DNA from: Geobacter sp.
Lineage (GTDB): Bacteria; Desulfobacterota; Desulfuromonadia; Geobacterales; Geobacteraceae
Length of the DNA: 10,994 bases
Direction of reading: 5' to 3'
Assembly: GCA_003499925.1 (NCBI GenBank)
Contig: DNRQ01000045.1
Coordinates: 61,574 to 72,567 of the forward strand
Shown here: positions 1-6,654 of the stretch, one piece after another
Layout: each line of letters starts with the position of its first letter
Numbering within the stretch: position 1 is the first letter of the stretch
Notes under the pieces: generated by a model
Seen by the model: the letters and a program-made list of their open reading frames with translations, nothing else
Told to the model about the DNA's origin: nothing
Databases searched by the model: none
Position numbers and translations under genes: made by a program

Positions 1-767
1 GAGCCGACCACCTTGTCCAGGAGGCTTTGCAGCTTCTCCTCCTCGGTCTTCTCGAAGAGCCGCTGGGTCTCCTGCCTGGAGCCGCTGAGCTTGCTGGCGG
101 CGTCGGCGGGGGAGTTCTTGCTGAGCATCTTCCCCCGGCTGTCCAGGATGGTGACGTTCTCCGGGTCCATACCCTCGATCGAGGAAGCGACCAGATGGAC
201 CACCCCCTGCACCTCGGCCTCCCTGAGCCCCCGGTTCGAGCGCATCTTCAGCACCACCGAGGCGGTGGCCGGCTTTTCCGACTCCTTGAACAGGGTCTGC
301 TCGGGAAGCGCCAGGTGCACCCGGGCCGACTCCACGCCGGCGATCTGCGAGATGGTGCGCGACAGCTCCCCCTGCAGCGCCCGCTGGTAGTTGAGCTTCT
401 GCACGAACTCGGTCATGCCGAAGTTCTTGCGGTCGAAGATCTCGTAACCGATCCCTCCCCCCTGGGGGAGCCCTTCGCTGGCGAGCGAAAGCCTCAGGTC
501 GTACACCTGGTCCGAGGGGACCAGCAACGCCTTGCCGTCCTGGGAGATCTGGTGCGGAATCTTCTGCTCTTTCAATTTTTTGACTATCTCGCCGGCATCC
601 TCGGGGGTGAGGTTGGCGAACAGGGGGCGATAATCGGTCTTGTTGGCAACGGTGATCAGCGCGCCGAAGGCGAGCAGGGAGGCGAGCGCCACCCCGACCA
701 CGACGATCCGCTTGCCGTTACTGAGAGCGAGAAAAGGTTCCAGCAGTTTTTTAAGACCTTCGGGCAT
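1..767 (-). CDS. fliF: Flagellar MS-ring protein FliF (N-terminal half, cut by window edge)
   Basis: FliF forms the inner-membrane MS ring, the platform on which rod, C-ring and export gate assemble. The 255 visible residues begin MPEGLKKLLEPF and carry a first membrane segment at about residues 21-40 (IVVVGVALASLLAFGALITV). A FliF/YscJ ring-building domain follows, with the typical runs YRPLFANLTPEDAGEIVKKL, IGYEIFDRKNFGMTEFVQK and LNYQRALQGELSRTI, then ARVHLALPEQTLF. FliF is usually about 520-560 residues, so the C-terminal half and second membrane segment lie beyond position 1. The start at 767 is preceded by GGGGAGG, only two bases from the ATG, an unusually short spacing. It is the last visible gene of flgB-flgC-fliE-fliF but is separated from fliE by 278 bases of repeats. 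Family identity is secure. Confidence 0.95.
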   Translation of the reverse strand, partial: MPEGLKKLLEPFLALSNGKRIVVVGVALASLLAFGALITVANKTDYRPLFANLTPEDAGEIVKKLKEQKIPHQISQDGKALLVPSDQVYDLRLSLASEGLPQGGGIGYEIFDRKNFGMTEFVQKLNYQRALQGELSRTISQIAGVESARVHLALPEQTLFKESEKPATASVVLKMRSNRGLREAEVQGVVHLVASSIEGMDPENVTILDSRGKMLSKNSPADAASKLSGSRQETQRLFEKTEEEKLQSLLDKVVG

Positions 768-801
768 AGCCTCCCCACGTTACATCTGCAGCCTGCTGTT
801 C

Positions 802-953
802 AAGTTCCTCCCCTTCAAGGGGAGCATCCTGCCGTTCAAGTTCCCCTTCAAAAGGGCATCCAGCTTAAGTTCCCCTTCAAAAGGGCATCCAGCTTAAGTT
901 CCCCTTCAAAAGGGCATCCTGCTTAAGTTCCCCTTCAAAAGGGCATCCAGCCT
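802..953. repeat. 29-bp tandem hairpin repeats between fliE and fliF
   Basis: Four head-to-tail 29-bp units start at 838, 867, 896 and 925. They are preceded by a divergent 36-bp unit at 802 and run into a last partial unit at 954. Each unit on the minus (transcribed) strand contains CCCTTTTGAAGGG, a 5-bp stem with a 3-base loop, joined by a linker of the type GAACTTAAGCTGGATG. Units differ by one or two bases. There is no coding potential on the minus strand. The array sits inside the transcript that should link fliE to fliF. There are no unrelated spacers, so this is not a CRISPR. Confidence 0.9.
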
Positions 954-958
954 AAGTT

Positions 959-1026
959 CCTCCCCCTTCAAGGGGGAGGTCAGGAGGGGGATGGGGTTGT
1001 TAGCCCCTCCTCTTGAAGGTGAGGGA
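959..1026. repeat. Paired C-rich/G-rich palindrome element
   Basis: The stretch holds a near-perfect hairpin at 959-979 (CCTCCCCCTT, one-base loop, AAGGGGGAGG), a G-rich linker with GGGGATGGGG, and a second decayed hairpin around CCCCTCCTCTTGAAGG. The same order of hairpin, G-rich GGGGATGGG linker and hairpin recurs at 7901-7960, inside the MITE-like element. I infer that both are copies of one dispersed intergenic element. The tandem units beside it share the CCCTT/AAGGG hairpin and may derive from it. Confidence 0.7.
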
Positions 1027-1045
1027 GTTTGCTGAGCAACGGACC

Positions 1046-1351
1046 CTAGACGGGCATCCTCATGATCTCCTGGTACGCCTCCACGGCCTTGTTTCTCACC
1101 TGGGTCATCATCTGGAACGAGATGCTCGCCTTCTCGACCGCGAGCATCACCTCGTGCAGCCCCTGGCTCTGGCCGGTGGCGAGGCCCCGGATCGACTGGT
1201 CCGCGTTCGCCTGCAGTTCGCTCACCTTGCCGACCATATCCTCCATCAGCTTGCCGAAGCCCAGGGTCGGGTTCTGTACCGCCCCTGCCGCCGGTTTCAT
1301 GGGAAAGGCCTCGGACAGGCCGCTCACGTTGCTTATTGCCGATATCTGCAT
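1046..1351 (-). CDS. fliE: Flagellar hook-basal body protein FliE
   Basis: FliE is the small adaptor joining the FliF MS ring to the proximal rod, and is an early export substrate. The protein has 101 residues, the usual size. It shows the family's helical C-terminal half: FGKLMEDMVGKVSELQ, then LHEVMLAVEKASISFQMMTQ and VRNKAVEAYQEIMRMPV, where the VRNK-A-YQEIM-M-V ending is diagnostic. The start at 1351 has GAGGAG at good distance in an A-rich leader. It lies 21 bases after the flgC stop, so co-transcription with flgB and flgC is expected. Nothing in the protein looks abnormal. Confidence 0.95.
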   Translation of the reverse strand: MQISAISNVSGLSEAFPMKPAAGAVQNPTLGFGKLMEDMVGKVSELQANADQSIRGLATGQSQGLHEVMLAVEKASISFQMMTQVRNKAVEAYQEIMRMPV

Positions 1352-1372
1352 GACTTTACTCCTCTTTTTTTG

Positions 1373-1804
1373 TTAGCGCATCAGTTCCAGGGTCTTGAGA
1401 GCCATGCTCTTCGCTGCCTGGGCAGCGGTCACGTTCGCCTCGTAGCTGCGGGTGGCCGTTATCATGTCGGCCATCTCCTCCACCACGTTCACGTTCGGGT
1501 AGGCCACGTACCCTTGCGGGTCGGCATCGGGATGGGTCGGCTCGAACTGCAGCCGGGGCGGGTTCCGGTCCTCGGTGATCTGCGACACCTCGACGCGTCT
1601 GGCATCCGCCGCCCTCCCGAGCGCCGCGCCGAAGGAGCCGGAGGCGGGGGTCGCCGTGAAGACCGCGTCCTTGCGCCGGTAGGGTCCCCCCTCGGCGGTC
1701 CGGGTCGAGTTGACGTTGGCCAGGTTGCTGGAGATGAGGTTCATCCTGGTCCGTTCTGCGCTGAGCGCCGAGGCGCTGATGTCCATCGAGGAAAAAAAGT
1801 CCAT
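1373..1804 (-). CDS. flgC: Flagellar basal-body rod protein FlgC
   Basis: FlgC is a component of the proximal rod that crosses the periplasm. The 143 residues contain the N-terminal rod signature SSNLANVNSTRT at about 25-36 and a C-terminal export/polymerisation helix ending AAQAAKSMALKTLELMR, both typical of the FlgB/FlgC/FlgG rod family. The segment VAYPNVNVVEEMADMITATR is characteristic of FlgC. The start ATG overlaps the flgB stop by one base (TAATG), which indicates translational coupling. The only upstream SD-like run is AAGGGG, about 11 bases away, so coupling may matter for its translation. Length is normal for the family. Confidence 0.95.
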   Translation of the reverse strand: MDFFSSMDISASALSAERTRMNLISSNLANVNSTRTAEGGPYRRKDAVFTATPASGSFGAALGRAADARRVEVSQITEDRNPPRLQFEPTHPDADPQGYVAYPNVNVVEEMADMITATRSYEANVTAAQAAKSMALKTLELMR

Positions 1805-2220
1805 TAGAGGGTGCCCCTTATCGCCTGTTTCAACCCTTCGAATTTCTTGCCCAGGAGCTGCACCGTGGCGTTGTACATGATCTGGTTCTCGGCCATGCGC
1901 CCCATCTCGCTCTCCAGCTCCACGCCGTTGCCGTCGGGGCCGGGGCTTTTCCCCGGCGTCTCGACCAGCTCGCCCTGCACCCGGTCCAGTCCGGCTACCC
2001 CCCCCTTGAGCGGTATGTGGCGCGGATGCGGGGCCGGCCCGCTCCCCCCCTTGTTCAGGGCGCTCTTCAGCTGCCCCTCGAAGGAGAGGTTGCTCGGGGT
2101 GTACCCCGGCGTCTCCACGTTGGCGAGGTTCGAGGAGATCAGCGCGTGCCTTTTCGCCCTGAGGTCAAGGCTCTTGCCGAGCAGCTCCACGGTGGTTCCG
2201 AAAATTCCCTGTACCGGCAT
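1804..2220 (-). CDS. flgB: Flagellar basal-body rod protein FlgB
   Basis: FlgB is a proximal rod subunit of the flagellar basal body. The 138 residues contain the rod-family motif SSNLANVETPGYT at about 29-41 and a C-terminal helix (MAENQIMYNATVQLLGKKFE) typical of FlgB. The middle is Gly/Pro-rich (about 57-95), the variable part of the family. The start at 2220 has a strong AAGGAGG five to six bases upstream. It is the first gene of flgB-flgC-fliE-fliF and has a sigma-54-type promoter about 30 bases upstream, which places it in the RpoN-dependent class of basal-body genes. Confidence 0.95.
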   Translation of the reverse strand: MPVQGIFGTTVELLGKSLDLRAKRHALISSNLANVETPGYTPSNLSFEGQLKSALNKGGSGPAPHPRHIPLKGGVAGLDRVQGELVETPGKSPGPDGNGVELESEMGRMAENQIMYNATVQLLGKKFEGLKQAIRGTL

Positions 2221-2249
2221 AACTCCCTCCTTGTCGCACAGCCTGCCAC

Positions 2250-2265
2250 AGCAAAAGCCGTACCA
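2250..2265 (-). promoter_or_regulatory. Sigma-54 (-24/-12) promoter of the flgB operon
   Basis: The minus strand reads TGGTACGGCTTTTGCT. Against the sigma-54 consensus TGGCACG-N4-TTGCW it differs only at one C to T, with the invariant GG and GC in correct register. The predicted start lies near 2239-2240, giving a leader of about 20 bases that includes the flgB AAGGAGG. Dependence on RpoN and an enhancer-binding activator is inferred from the consensus. Confidence 0.8.
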
Positions 2266-2280
2266 TCTCTTGATATGAGC

Positions 2281-2302
2281 GGCGGCGGGGTTCCGCGCCG
2301 CC
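2281..2302 (-). terminator. GC-rich hairpin after the TPR gene (weak terminator candidate)
   Basis: A perfect 7-bp stem (GGCGGCG / CGCCGCC) with an 8-base loop lies 33 bases beyond the TPR gene stop and before the flgB promoter. No T-run follows on the minus strand, so it is not a classical intrinsic terminator. It could stabilise the 3' end or reduce read-through into flgB. Confidence 0.3.
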
Positions 2303-2334
2303 CGGGCGGGGCACGAGTCATCATTTTGACAGCG

Positions 2335-4437
2335 TCAGGGGAGCTCCCCCGAGATCTTCAGGCGCCATCTCAGATCGCTGAGCGCCTCCGCCGCCAGCTT
2401 GCTCCAGGTGCCGCTCCCCCCGCGACCGGCGACCTTCTCCCAGGCCTCCGTCGCCTGGCGCACCTGGCTCAGTTTCAGGTAGAGCTCCCCCATCTTGTAG
2501 AGAAACTGGTCCGCCGTCTCGCCGGAGGCCGATTGCGCCCCCTGCCGGTAGGCCGAGAGCGCACCGGGATACTGCTTGAGCGCCACCCTGGCCCCCGCCA
2601 CGGCGAAGTAGCCGTCGGAGAGCAGCGGCGAGCCGCCGGGCGCCGCCGCGGTGAACCTGGCGAGGCTCTGCTCGGCGCCCCGTTGGTCCCCGGCGCCCGA
2701 GAGCGCCTTGCCGAGGTAGTAGTCGCTCTCGGGAAACTCCGGCTTTTTGACGCCCCCCTTCAGAAAGCCGAGCTCCGCGATCACCCCCTTCATATCCCCG
2801 TTCTCGAAGGCGATCCTCCCCAGCTGTTCGCGGACCCGGGGGGCGCGCGCGTCGCCCGGGAAGCGGGCCAGGAACTCGCGGCCGGCCGACTCGGCGAAGG
2901 ATAGCCGCCCCAGGGCGAGCGCGTCCTCGACCAGGCGCGCCGACATGAACGGTGCGGCCCCGGCGGCCCAGCTGCGGTCGTCCAGGTAGCCGAAGAGCTC
3001 GATCTCCCGGGTCAGCATGCCGGCGCCGCGAAAGGCCCGGGCCAGCCGCTGCGCGAATTCCGGGTCATCGAAGCAGCGCGCCAGGTACTCCCTCTGCTCC
3101 AGGGCGAGCCGCGCCAGGGCCGCGTCGTCCCGCGCCGCGTAGACCTCGCGATAGACCGGCGGCAAAAGATCCTCGCGCATCTTTTTCACGATGGTGGAAA
3201 AGATCCCCCGGGGGTAGCGCTTGTCGTAGGTGGTGGAGGCCTCGAGCGCCTCGCGGGGCGGGGCGTAGAGCGCCTGCAGGAGCGCCATCTTGAAGAGCGC
3301 CTCGTCCCTGAGGGCGAAGTCGCCCGGCGCCTCGTAGATCGACTGGTAGCGGCGCAGAAGGGCCCGGTAGCGGTCCCTGGAGAGCGAGAACATCTCGCGG
3401 TCGGCAAGCTTCATCAGCGCGCGGGCCGCAGCCGGGGTCCCCGGCGCATGGACCGCCACGCTGCGGTACAGCGCCGCGGCAAGCGCCGGCTCGCCGTGGC
3501 GCTCGGTCAGGTCCGCCAGGCGGTTCAACAGCTGCGCCACGTGGGCGCTGCCGCTCATCCGCTCCAGAAGCCGCAAAAGGAGCGCCCGACCACCTGCGAA
3601 GTCGCCGTTTTTGGCGCGCACCTCGGCATAGGACTGCAGGAGCCGGGGCGCCTGTTCCAGGTAGGCCGGCCAGAGGGACTCCCCCTGCCGGAACGCCGTC
3701 AGCGCCTCGTCGTTTCGCTCCAGGAGGCAGAGCGCCTCGCCGGTCCGGTACCAGGCGAGCGCCCGCAAGGCCGGAGGCCTGCCGGCGCCGAGGAAGGAGG
3801 GGAAGAGCGCCAGCGCCTCGCTCCCCTGTTCCCGGTACAGGAACCCCTCCCCCTGCTGGAACAGCTTCACCTGGTCCAGGGGAAGGAGCCCCTGGAGCAG
3901 TTTCAGGTCGGTCGGCACGAAGGGGAGCCCGGCACGGGCGGGGACTCCGAATTCGCGCACGAACTTCTCGGTTCCGTTCAGGATCGGCTCGCGGCCGGGG
4001 GCGATGTCCGCCTGGGCGAGCCGCCTGACCGCGGGGCCTATGTCCAGCGACAGCACGGTCGGGTTGGCGCAGGAGATCGCCTGCACCCCCGGCTCCCCCT
4101 CCCTGAGCGGTATCACGACCCGGAGCCCTCCGTCGCGCCCGGAGCAGAACACCCCGGCCACCCGGGCGTCCTGGTAGGCGCGGAACTTCCTGAAGAGGGG
4201 GGCGTCGGCCCCCCTCACGCTGAGCCGGATCCGGCCCGGGAGAGCGCTGAGGGTGTAATCGGGGGGGTCCTGGAAGAAGAGATTGATCCTGGTGAAGCCT
4301 GCGTGGGGGGTTATCTGTATGCGCCTGAGACGGTTTTGCTGCTGCGCCTCGGCCCGCACGGGGAGCGCGCAGGCGAAAAACACCAAAAAAAGCCAGAGGC
4401 TAAAGCCCGGCCAAGCTGTACGGCGCGTGAAGGTCAT
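2335..4437 (-). CDS. Secreted tetratricopeptide-repeat protein with AMIN-like N-terminus
   Basis: A 700-residue exported protein of unassigned function beside the flagellar basal-body genes. It has a signal peptide (TRRTAWP, hydrophobic LWLFLVFFACAL, likely cleavage after PVRA at about 29). Residues 38-135 form a beta-rich segment (ITPHAGFTRINLFF, LPGRIRLSVRGA, LRVVIPL, PTVLSLDIGP) that resembles an AMIN-type cell-wall-binding domain, though this is weak without a profile search. From about 185 to 697 it is helical with degenerate TPR units, clearest in ALAWYRTGEALCLLERNDEA and QFLYKMGELYLKLSQVRQA. The N-terminal plan suggests a periplasmic scaffold, possibly for flagellar assembly through the wall. 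No SD precedes the ATG, no earlier in-frame start exists, and a -24/-12 element ends 13 bases upstream. The gene lies 195 bases after the CheC fusion gene. Confidence 0.85.
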   Translation of the reverse strand: MTFTRRTAWPGFSLWLFLVFFACALPVRAEAQQQNRLRRIQITPHAGFTRINLFFQDPPDYTLSALPGRIRLSVRGADAPLFRKFRAYQDARVAGVFCSGRDGGLRVVIPLREGEPGVQAISCANPTVLSLDIGPAVRRLAQADIAPGREPILNGTEKFVREFGVPARAGLPFVPTDLKLLQGLLPLDQVKLFQQGEGFLYREQGSEALALFPSFLGAGRPPALRALAWYRTGEALCLLERNDEALTAFRQGESLWPAYLEQAPRLLQSYAEVRAKNGDFAGGRALLLRLLERMSGSAHVAQLLNRLADLTERHGEPALAAALYRSVAVHAPGTPAAARALMKLADREMFSLSRDRYRALLRRYQSIYEAPGDFALRDEALFKMALLQALYAPPREALEASTTYDKRYPRGIFSTIVKKMREDLLPPVYREVYAARDDAALARLALEQREYLARCFDDPEFAQRLARAFRGAGMLTREIELFGYLDDRSWAAGAAPFMSARLVEDALALGRLSFAESAGREFLARFPGDARAPRVREQLGRIAFENGDMKGVIAELGFLKGGVKKPEFPESDYYLGKALSGAGDQRGAEQSLARFTAAAPGGSPLLSDGYFAVAGARVALKQYPGALSAYRQGAQSASGETADQFLYKMGELYLKLSQVRQATEAWEKVAGRGGSGTWSKLAAEALSDLRWRLKISGELP

Positions 4438-4449
4438 GGCAACAGGGAA

Positions 4450-4465
4450 GGCAAAAGGCGTGCCG
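4450..4465 (-). promoter_or_regulatory. Sigma-54 (-24/-12) promoter of the TPR gene
   Basis: The minus strand reads CGGCACGCCTTTTGCC, matching TGGCACG-N4-TTGCW at every core base except the first T and last W, with GG and GC correctly spaced. It resembles the flgB element (shared GG, ACG and CTTTTGC). With the usual 12-base offset, transcription would start near 4439, two bases before the TPR gene ATG. The match to consensus is seen; use of the promoter is inferred. Confidence 0.6.
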
Positions 4466-4592
4466 GAGCGGCTGAAACGGGAGGCCGCCGGCGCAACTGG
4501 CCGATCTTGCGGGGTTTGCCGGCCGGGGTGGCGACGGGGTGCAGGGGCGAATCTTCTGCTGGCCCCCTGCGACGCGGGGGGCGCGGCCCGAC

Positions 4593-4629
4593 AGTCAAAA
4601 AAACTGCAGGGGGAGATGTTTTTTTGACT
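4593..4629. terminator. A-tract/T-tract inverted repeat after the CheC-fusion gene
   Basis: A perfect 12-bp inverted repeat, AGTCAAAAAAAC at 4593-4604 and its complement at 4618-4629, flanks a 13-base loop. It begins four bases beyond the stop of the CheC-fusion gene. The transcribed strand ends in a seven-T run within the right arm, so it may aid termination, though the stem itself is A/T-rich. A second C5/G5 hairpin follows at about 4561-4582. Both lie between the chemotaxis block and the TPR gene. Confidence 0.5.
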
Positions 4630-4632
4630 CGG

Positions 4633-5649
4633 CTACCAGGGGTTCAGGATCTTCCCCACCTTGGAGTTCAGTTCCTGGGGGTCGAACGGCTGCATCAGGA
4701 TTCCCTTGGCCCCCGCCTTGAGCGCCTTCAGGACCGAGCTGCGGGTCCACTCCGGCGCGCAGAGCAGCACGGACCCTCCGCTTCTGTCCACCATGGGGAC
4801 CACACGCTTGCAGATGGCGAGGTCCCGGTCCGCCGTGTGCCTGAGCGAGATCACCGCCACCCTGACGTCCCCCCGGGAGAACAGTCCGGGGAGATCGGCG
4901 CCCAGGGGGGCGTCGATCAGGTTGAGGCCGGTGGATACCAGCCCCTCCACGATCTCGTGGCGGCCGTCGTCGTCGCCCAGCACCAGGATGGAGCGGAGCA
5001 GCTCGATCTCCGGCTCCGGGGCCTCCTCGGCCTGCGCGGCGGCTGCCGCATCGGCCGCGGTTCCCTGCTCCTGCTGCGGGTCGAACAGGTTGGCCAGCGG
5101 GTGCGGGATCATGATGTCCAACCGGTTCATCTCGTGCCCGGCGATCTCCAGGGGGGCGCGGTACATCAGGTAGGCCCCCTCGGGGAAGGGGAGCTCCTCG
5201 GTGAGGCTGTCCAGCTCGGGGACGTACTTCTGCGGTGCCAGCAGCTTCAGATGCACCTTCTCCGGGAGTTTGGGCTGGAACACGGAGTTGAAGGAGCCGA
5301 TCACCTGGTTGGCGATCTCTCCGAAGGCGTCGACATCGTCGGGCTCCTGGATGCTGAGCCTGCGCTTCTCCTGGATCCGGGGGGCGGGGATGCCGAGCAG
5401 GATGCTGCTCATCACGATGGCGTCGGAGAGCGCGAACAGCAGGTAGAAGCGACCGGGATATGCCTCCCGCGATTCCACCCCCACCACGTAGATGGCGCTG
5501 TCCTCGCCTGCCAGGTAGCTCTTGCGGTCCGTGTTCAGCACGTCCGAGGCGGCAACGGTCATGTTCTGGCCGAGGAGCATGCTGCTCTCCTCCCCCGCCT
5601 GCTTCATGGCCGCGTCCAGCATCCCTTGTAATTTTTCGAATCCAGCCAT
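4633..5649 (-). CDS. CheC-like phosphatase domain fused to a degenerate receiver domain
   Basis: A 338-residue two-domain protein. Residues about 1-190 resemble the CheC/CheX/FliY CheY-P phosphatase fold, with the signature D-x3-E-x2-N at D107, E111 and N114 (DAFGEIANQVIG). A Pro/Gln/Ala/Glu-rich linker follows (about 191-215). Residues 219-338 follow the receiver plan: SILVLGDDDG as strand 1, VRVAVISLRH as strand 3, SVLLCAPE as strand 4, AGAKGILMQPFDPQEL as strand 5 and helix 5. The phosphoacceptor Asp is replaced by Ser268 (or Leu269), the switch Thr/Ser by Cys297, and the Lys of the K-P motif by Gln320, so it should not be phosphorylated. The gene starts 12 bases after the cheX stop with no good SD, which suggests coupling. 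The role is inferred: it may remove phosphate from CheY, with the pseudoreceiver as docking module. Confidence 0.8.
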   Translation of the reverse strand: MAGFEKLQGMLDAAMKQAGEESSMLLGQNMTVAASDVLNTDRKSYLAGEDSAIYVVGVESREAYPGRFYLLFALSDAIVMSSILLGIPAPRIQEKRRLSIQEPDDVDAFGEIANQVIGSFNSVFQPKLPEKVHLKLLAPQKYVPELDSLTEELPFPEGAYLMYRAPLEIAGHEMNRLDIMIPHPLANLFDPQQEQGTAADAAAAAQAEEAPEPEIELLRSILVLGDDDGRHEIVEGLVSTGLNLIDAPLGADLPGLFSRGDVRVAVISLRHTADRDLAICKRVVPMVDRSGGSVLLCAPEWTRSSVLKALKAGAKGILMQPFDPQELNSKVGKILNPW

Positions 5650-5661
5650 GGCACTAACCGC

Positions 5662-6171
5662 CTAAAGTTCCTTGCGCAGCTTGAGTCCGACCAGAAAGCG
5701 CTCGTCCTCGTTGGTGAACGGGATGATGACGCAGTCGCTGTCGGACATCGAGTTGACCGTGTAATCCTCGCCCGCGATGACGGTCGGGATGGAGAGGTTG
5801 ATATCCAGCCCCCCCTTGGAGAGTATCTGCTTCACGTAACCCCCGAGCATGTTGGCGATCTCGCCCAGGGCGTCGTTTACGTCCTCGCCGACCTCGTTCA
5901 CATCCATGCCGAGCATGTTCGAGGTGATGCGCAGCGCCAGGCTGCGCGGACAGTGGATCGAGAGGATCCCGGTGTAGGTGCCGGCCAGGCCGACCATCCC
6001 GGTGACCGAGCAATGGAAGGAGGTTACCGGCTCCTTGAGCGGGTAGCTGTCCTCCAGGGTCAGCATCACCATGGTGCTGAAGACCTCCTTGGTGGCGTTG
6101 ATCACATAACCGGCGAGGTCGGCCTCGTCGAGATGGGTCGCGTGAGCGATATCCAGGTTCAGAGACATCAT
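5662..6171 (-). CDS. cheX: Chemotaxis protein CheX-like (CheY-P phosphatase family)
   Basis: CheX proteins dephosphorylate CheY-P and so reset the motor signal. The 169 residues contain D-x3-E-x2-N at D100, E104 and N107 (DALGEIANMLGGYVKQIL), followed 22 residues later by Pro (LSIP), the arrangement of the CheC/CheX active helix. ATG at 6171 is preferred: GGGAGG lies six bases upstream and it overlaps the cheY stop by four bases (ATGA). The ATG at 6168 is an equally in-frame alternative. A longer open frame up to 6327 has Arg/Gly/His-rich sequence and merely runs antiparallel to codons of cheY in another frame. Tight coupling to cheY supports CheY as the substrate. Paralogy with the N-terminal half of the next gene is evident from the shared motif. 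Confidence 0.85.
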   Translation of the reverse strand: MMSLNLDIAHATHLDEADLAGYVINATKEVFSTMVMLTLEDSYPLKEPVTSFHCSVTGMVGLAGTYTGILSIHCPRSLALRITSNMLGMDVNEVGEDVNDALGEIANMLGGYVKQILSKGGLDINLSIPTVIAGEDYTVNSMSDSDCVIIPFTNEDERFLVGLKLRKEL

Positions 6172-6530
6172 AACAACCCTCCCAGCTTCTCGTTGAGCTG
6201 ATCCGGGGTGAACGGCTTCTTGATGCTGTCGCTCGCGCCGTTGGTGAGCGCCTCCTTCAGGATGTCCTCCCCCCCCTCGGTGGTGATCATGACGATCGGG
6301 GTGGCGACCCCCTTGGCGCGGACGCACTTGATGAACTCCAGCCCGTCCATGTTCGGCATGTTGATGTCCGAGAGAATCAGGTGGATGGTCTTTCCCTCCA
6401 TGGTGCTCAGCGCCTCGATGCCGTCGCCCGCCTCATAGATGTCGTCCACCTGAAGCCCCGCCTGCCGAAGGCTGCGGGAGATTATCTTCCTCATGGTAGA
6501 GGAATCGTCCACTATCAGTACGTTGCCCAT
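6168..6530 (-). CDS. cheY: CheY-family single-domain response regulator
   Basis: A 120-residue stand-alone receiver with every residue needed for phosphorylation: acidic pair D8/D9 (VLIVDDSSTMRK), phosphoacceptor D55 (LILSDINMPNMDG), switch Thr83 (VMITTEGG) and the K-P pair K105/P106 (SIKKPF). The DSSTMRKI and DINMPNMDG runs are typical of CheY and single-domain regulators acting on the flagellar motor or in relay systems. The start at 6530 has a strong AAGGAGG. It heads cheY-cheX-cheC-fusion, overlapping cheX by four bases, and is preceded by a sigma-28-type promoter and a structured leader of about 118 bases. Whether it binds FliM or acts elsewhere cannot be told from the sequence. Confidence 0.93.
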   Translation of the reverse strand: MGNVLIVDDSSTMRKIISRSLRQAGLQVDDIYEAGDGIEALSTMEGKTIHLILSDINMPNMDGLEFIKCVRAKGVATPIVMITTEGGEDILKEALTNGASDSIKKPFTPDQLNEKLGGLL

Positions 6531-6560
6531 GCTGTTTTTCCTCCTTGGCTGTCATGCGTC

Positions 6561-6619
6561 CGTGCCATCGGGGCGGCACGGGAAATTGTCCCGAATCGGC
6601 TCGGTCCCGCGGGGACCGG
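6561..6619 (-). other. Structured 5' leader of cheY
   Basis: Three short perfect inverted repeats lie in the predicted cheY leader: CGTGCC/GGCACG at 6561-6566 and 6575-6580, CGGGA/TCCCG at 6579-6583 and 6589-6593, and GGTCCC/GGGACC at 6603-6608 and 6612-6617. The first two overlap by two bases and would be mutually exclusive at their junction. No known riboswitch core is recognised. High GC makes short stems common, so function is uncertain. Confidence 0.3.
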
Positions 6620-6654
6620 CGCCTGCTACTGCGCAGCAAGCTCCATGGAAAGGC

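Noticed and set aside
27..926. 299-codon open frame on the plus strand
   Set aside because: It lies antisense to fliF and extends into the tandem repeats; its composition is artefact-like (His/Leu/Gly/Glu-rich) and its C-terminus simply translates the repeat units.
838..953. CRISPR-like regularity of the 29-bp repeats
   Set aside because: The units are contiguous with no unique spacers between them and no cas genes nearby, so this is a simple tandem repeat.
3448..5631. 727-codon open frame on the plus strand
   Set aside because: It runs antisense to the TPR gene, the intergenic gap and the CheC fusion, is rich in Arg/Gly/Pro/His, and shows no recognisable domain. Long antisense open frames are expected in GC-rich genes.
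6172..6327. N-terminal extension of CheX into cheY
   Set aside because: The extension is an out-of-frame reading of cheY codons with Arg/Gly/His-rich sequence; the ATG overlapping the cheY stop has a well-placed ribosome site.
6531..6650. Cyclic di-GMP riboswitch in the cheY leader
   Set aside because: Such riboswitches are common in these bacteria, but the conserved GEMM core (GGGACGCAAAGCC-like) is absent; only short GC stems are seen.
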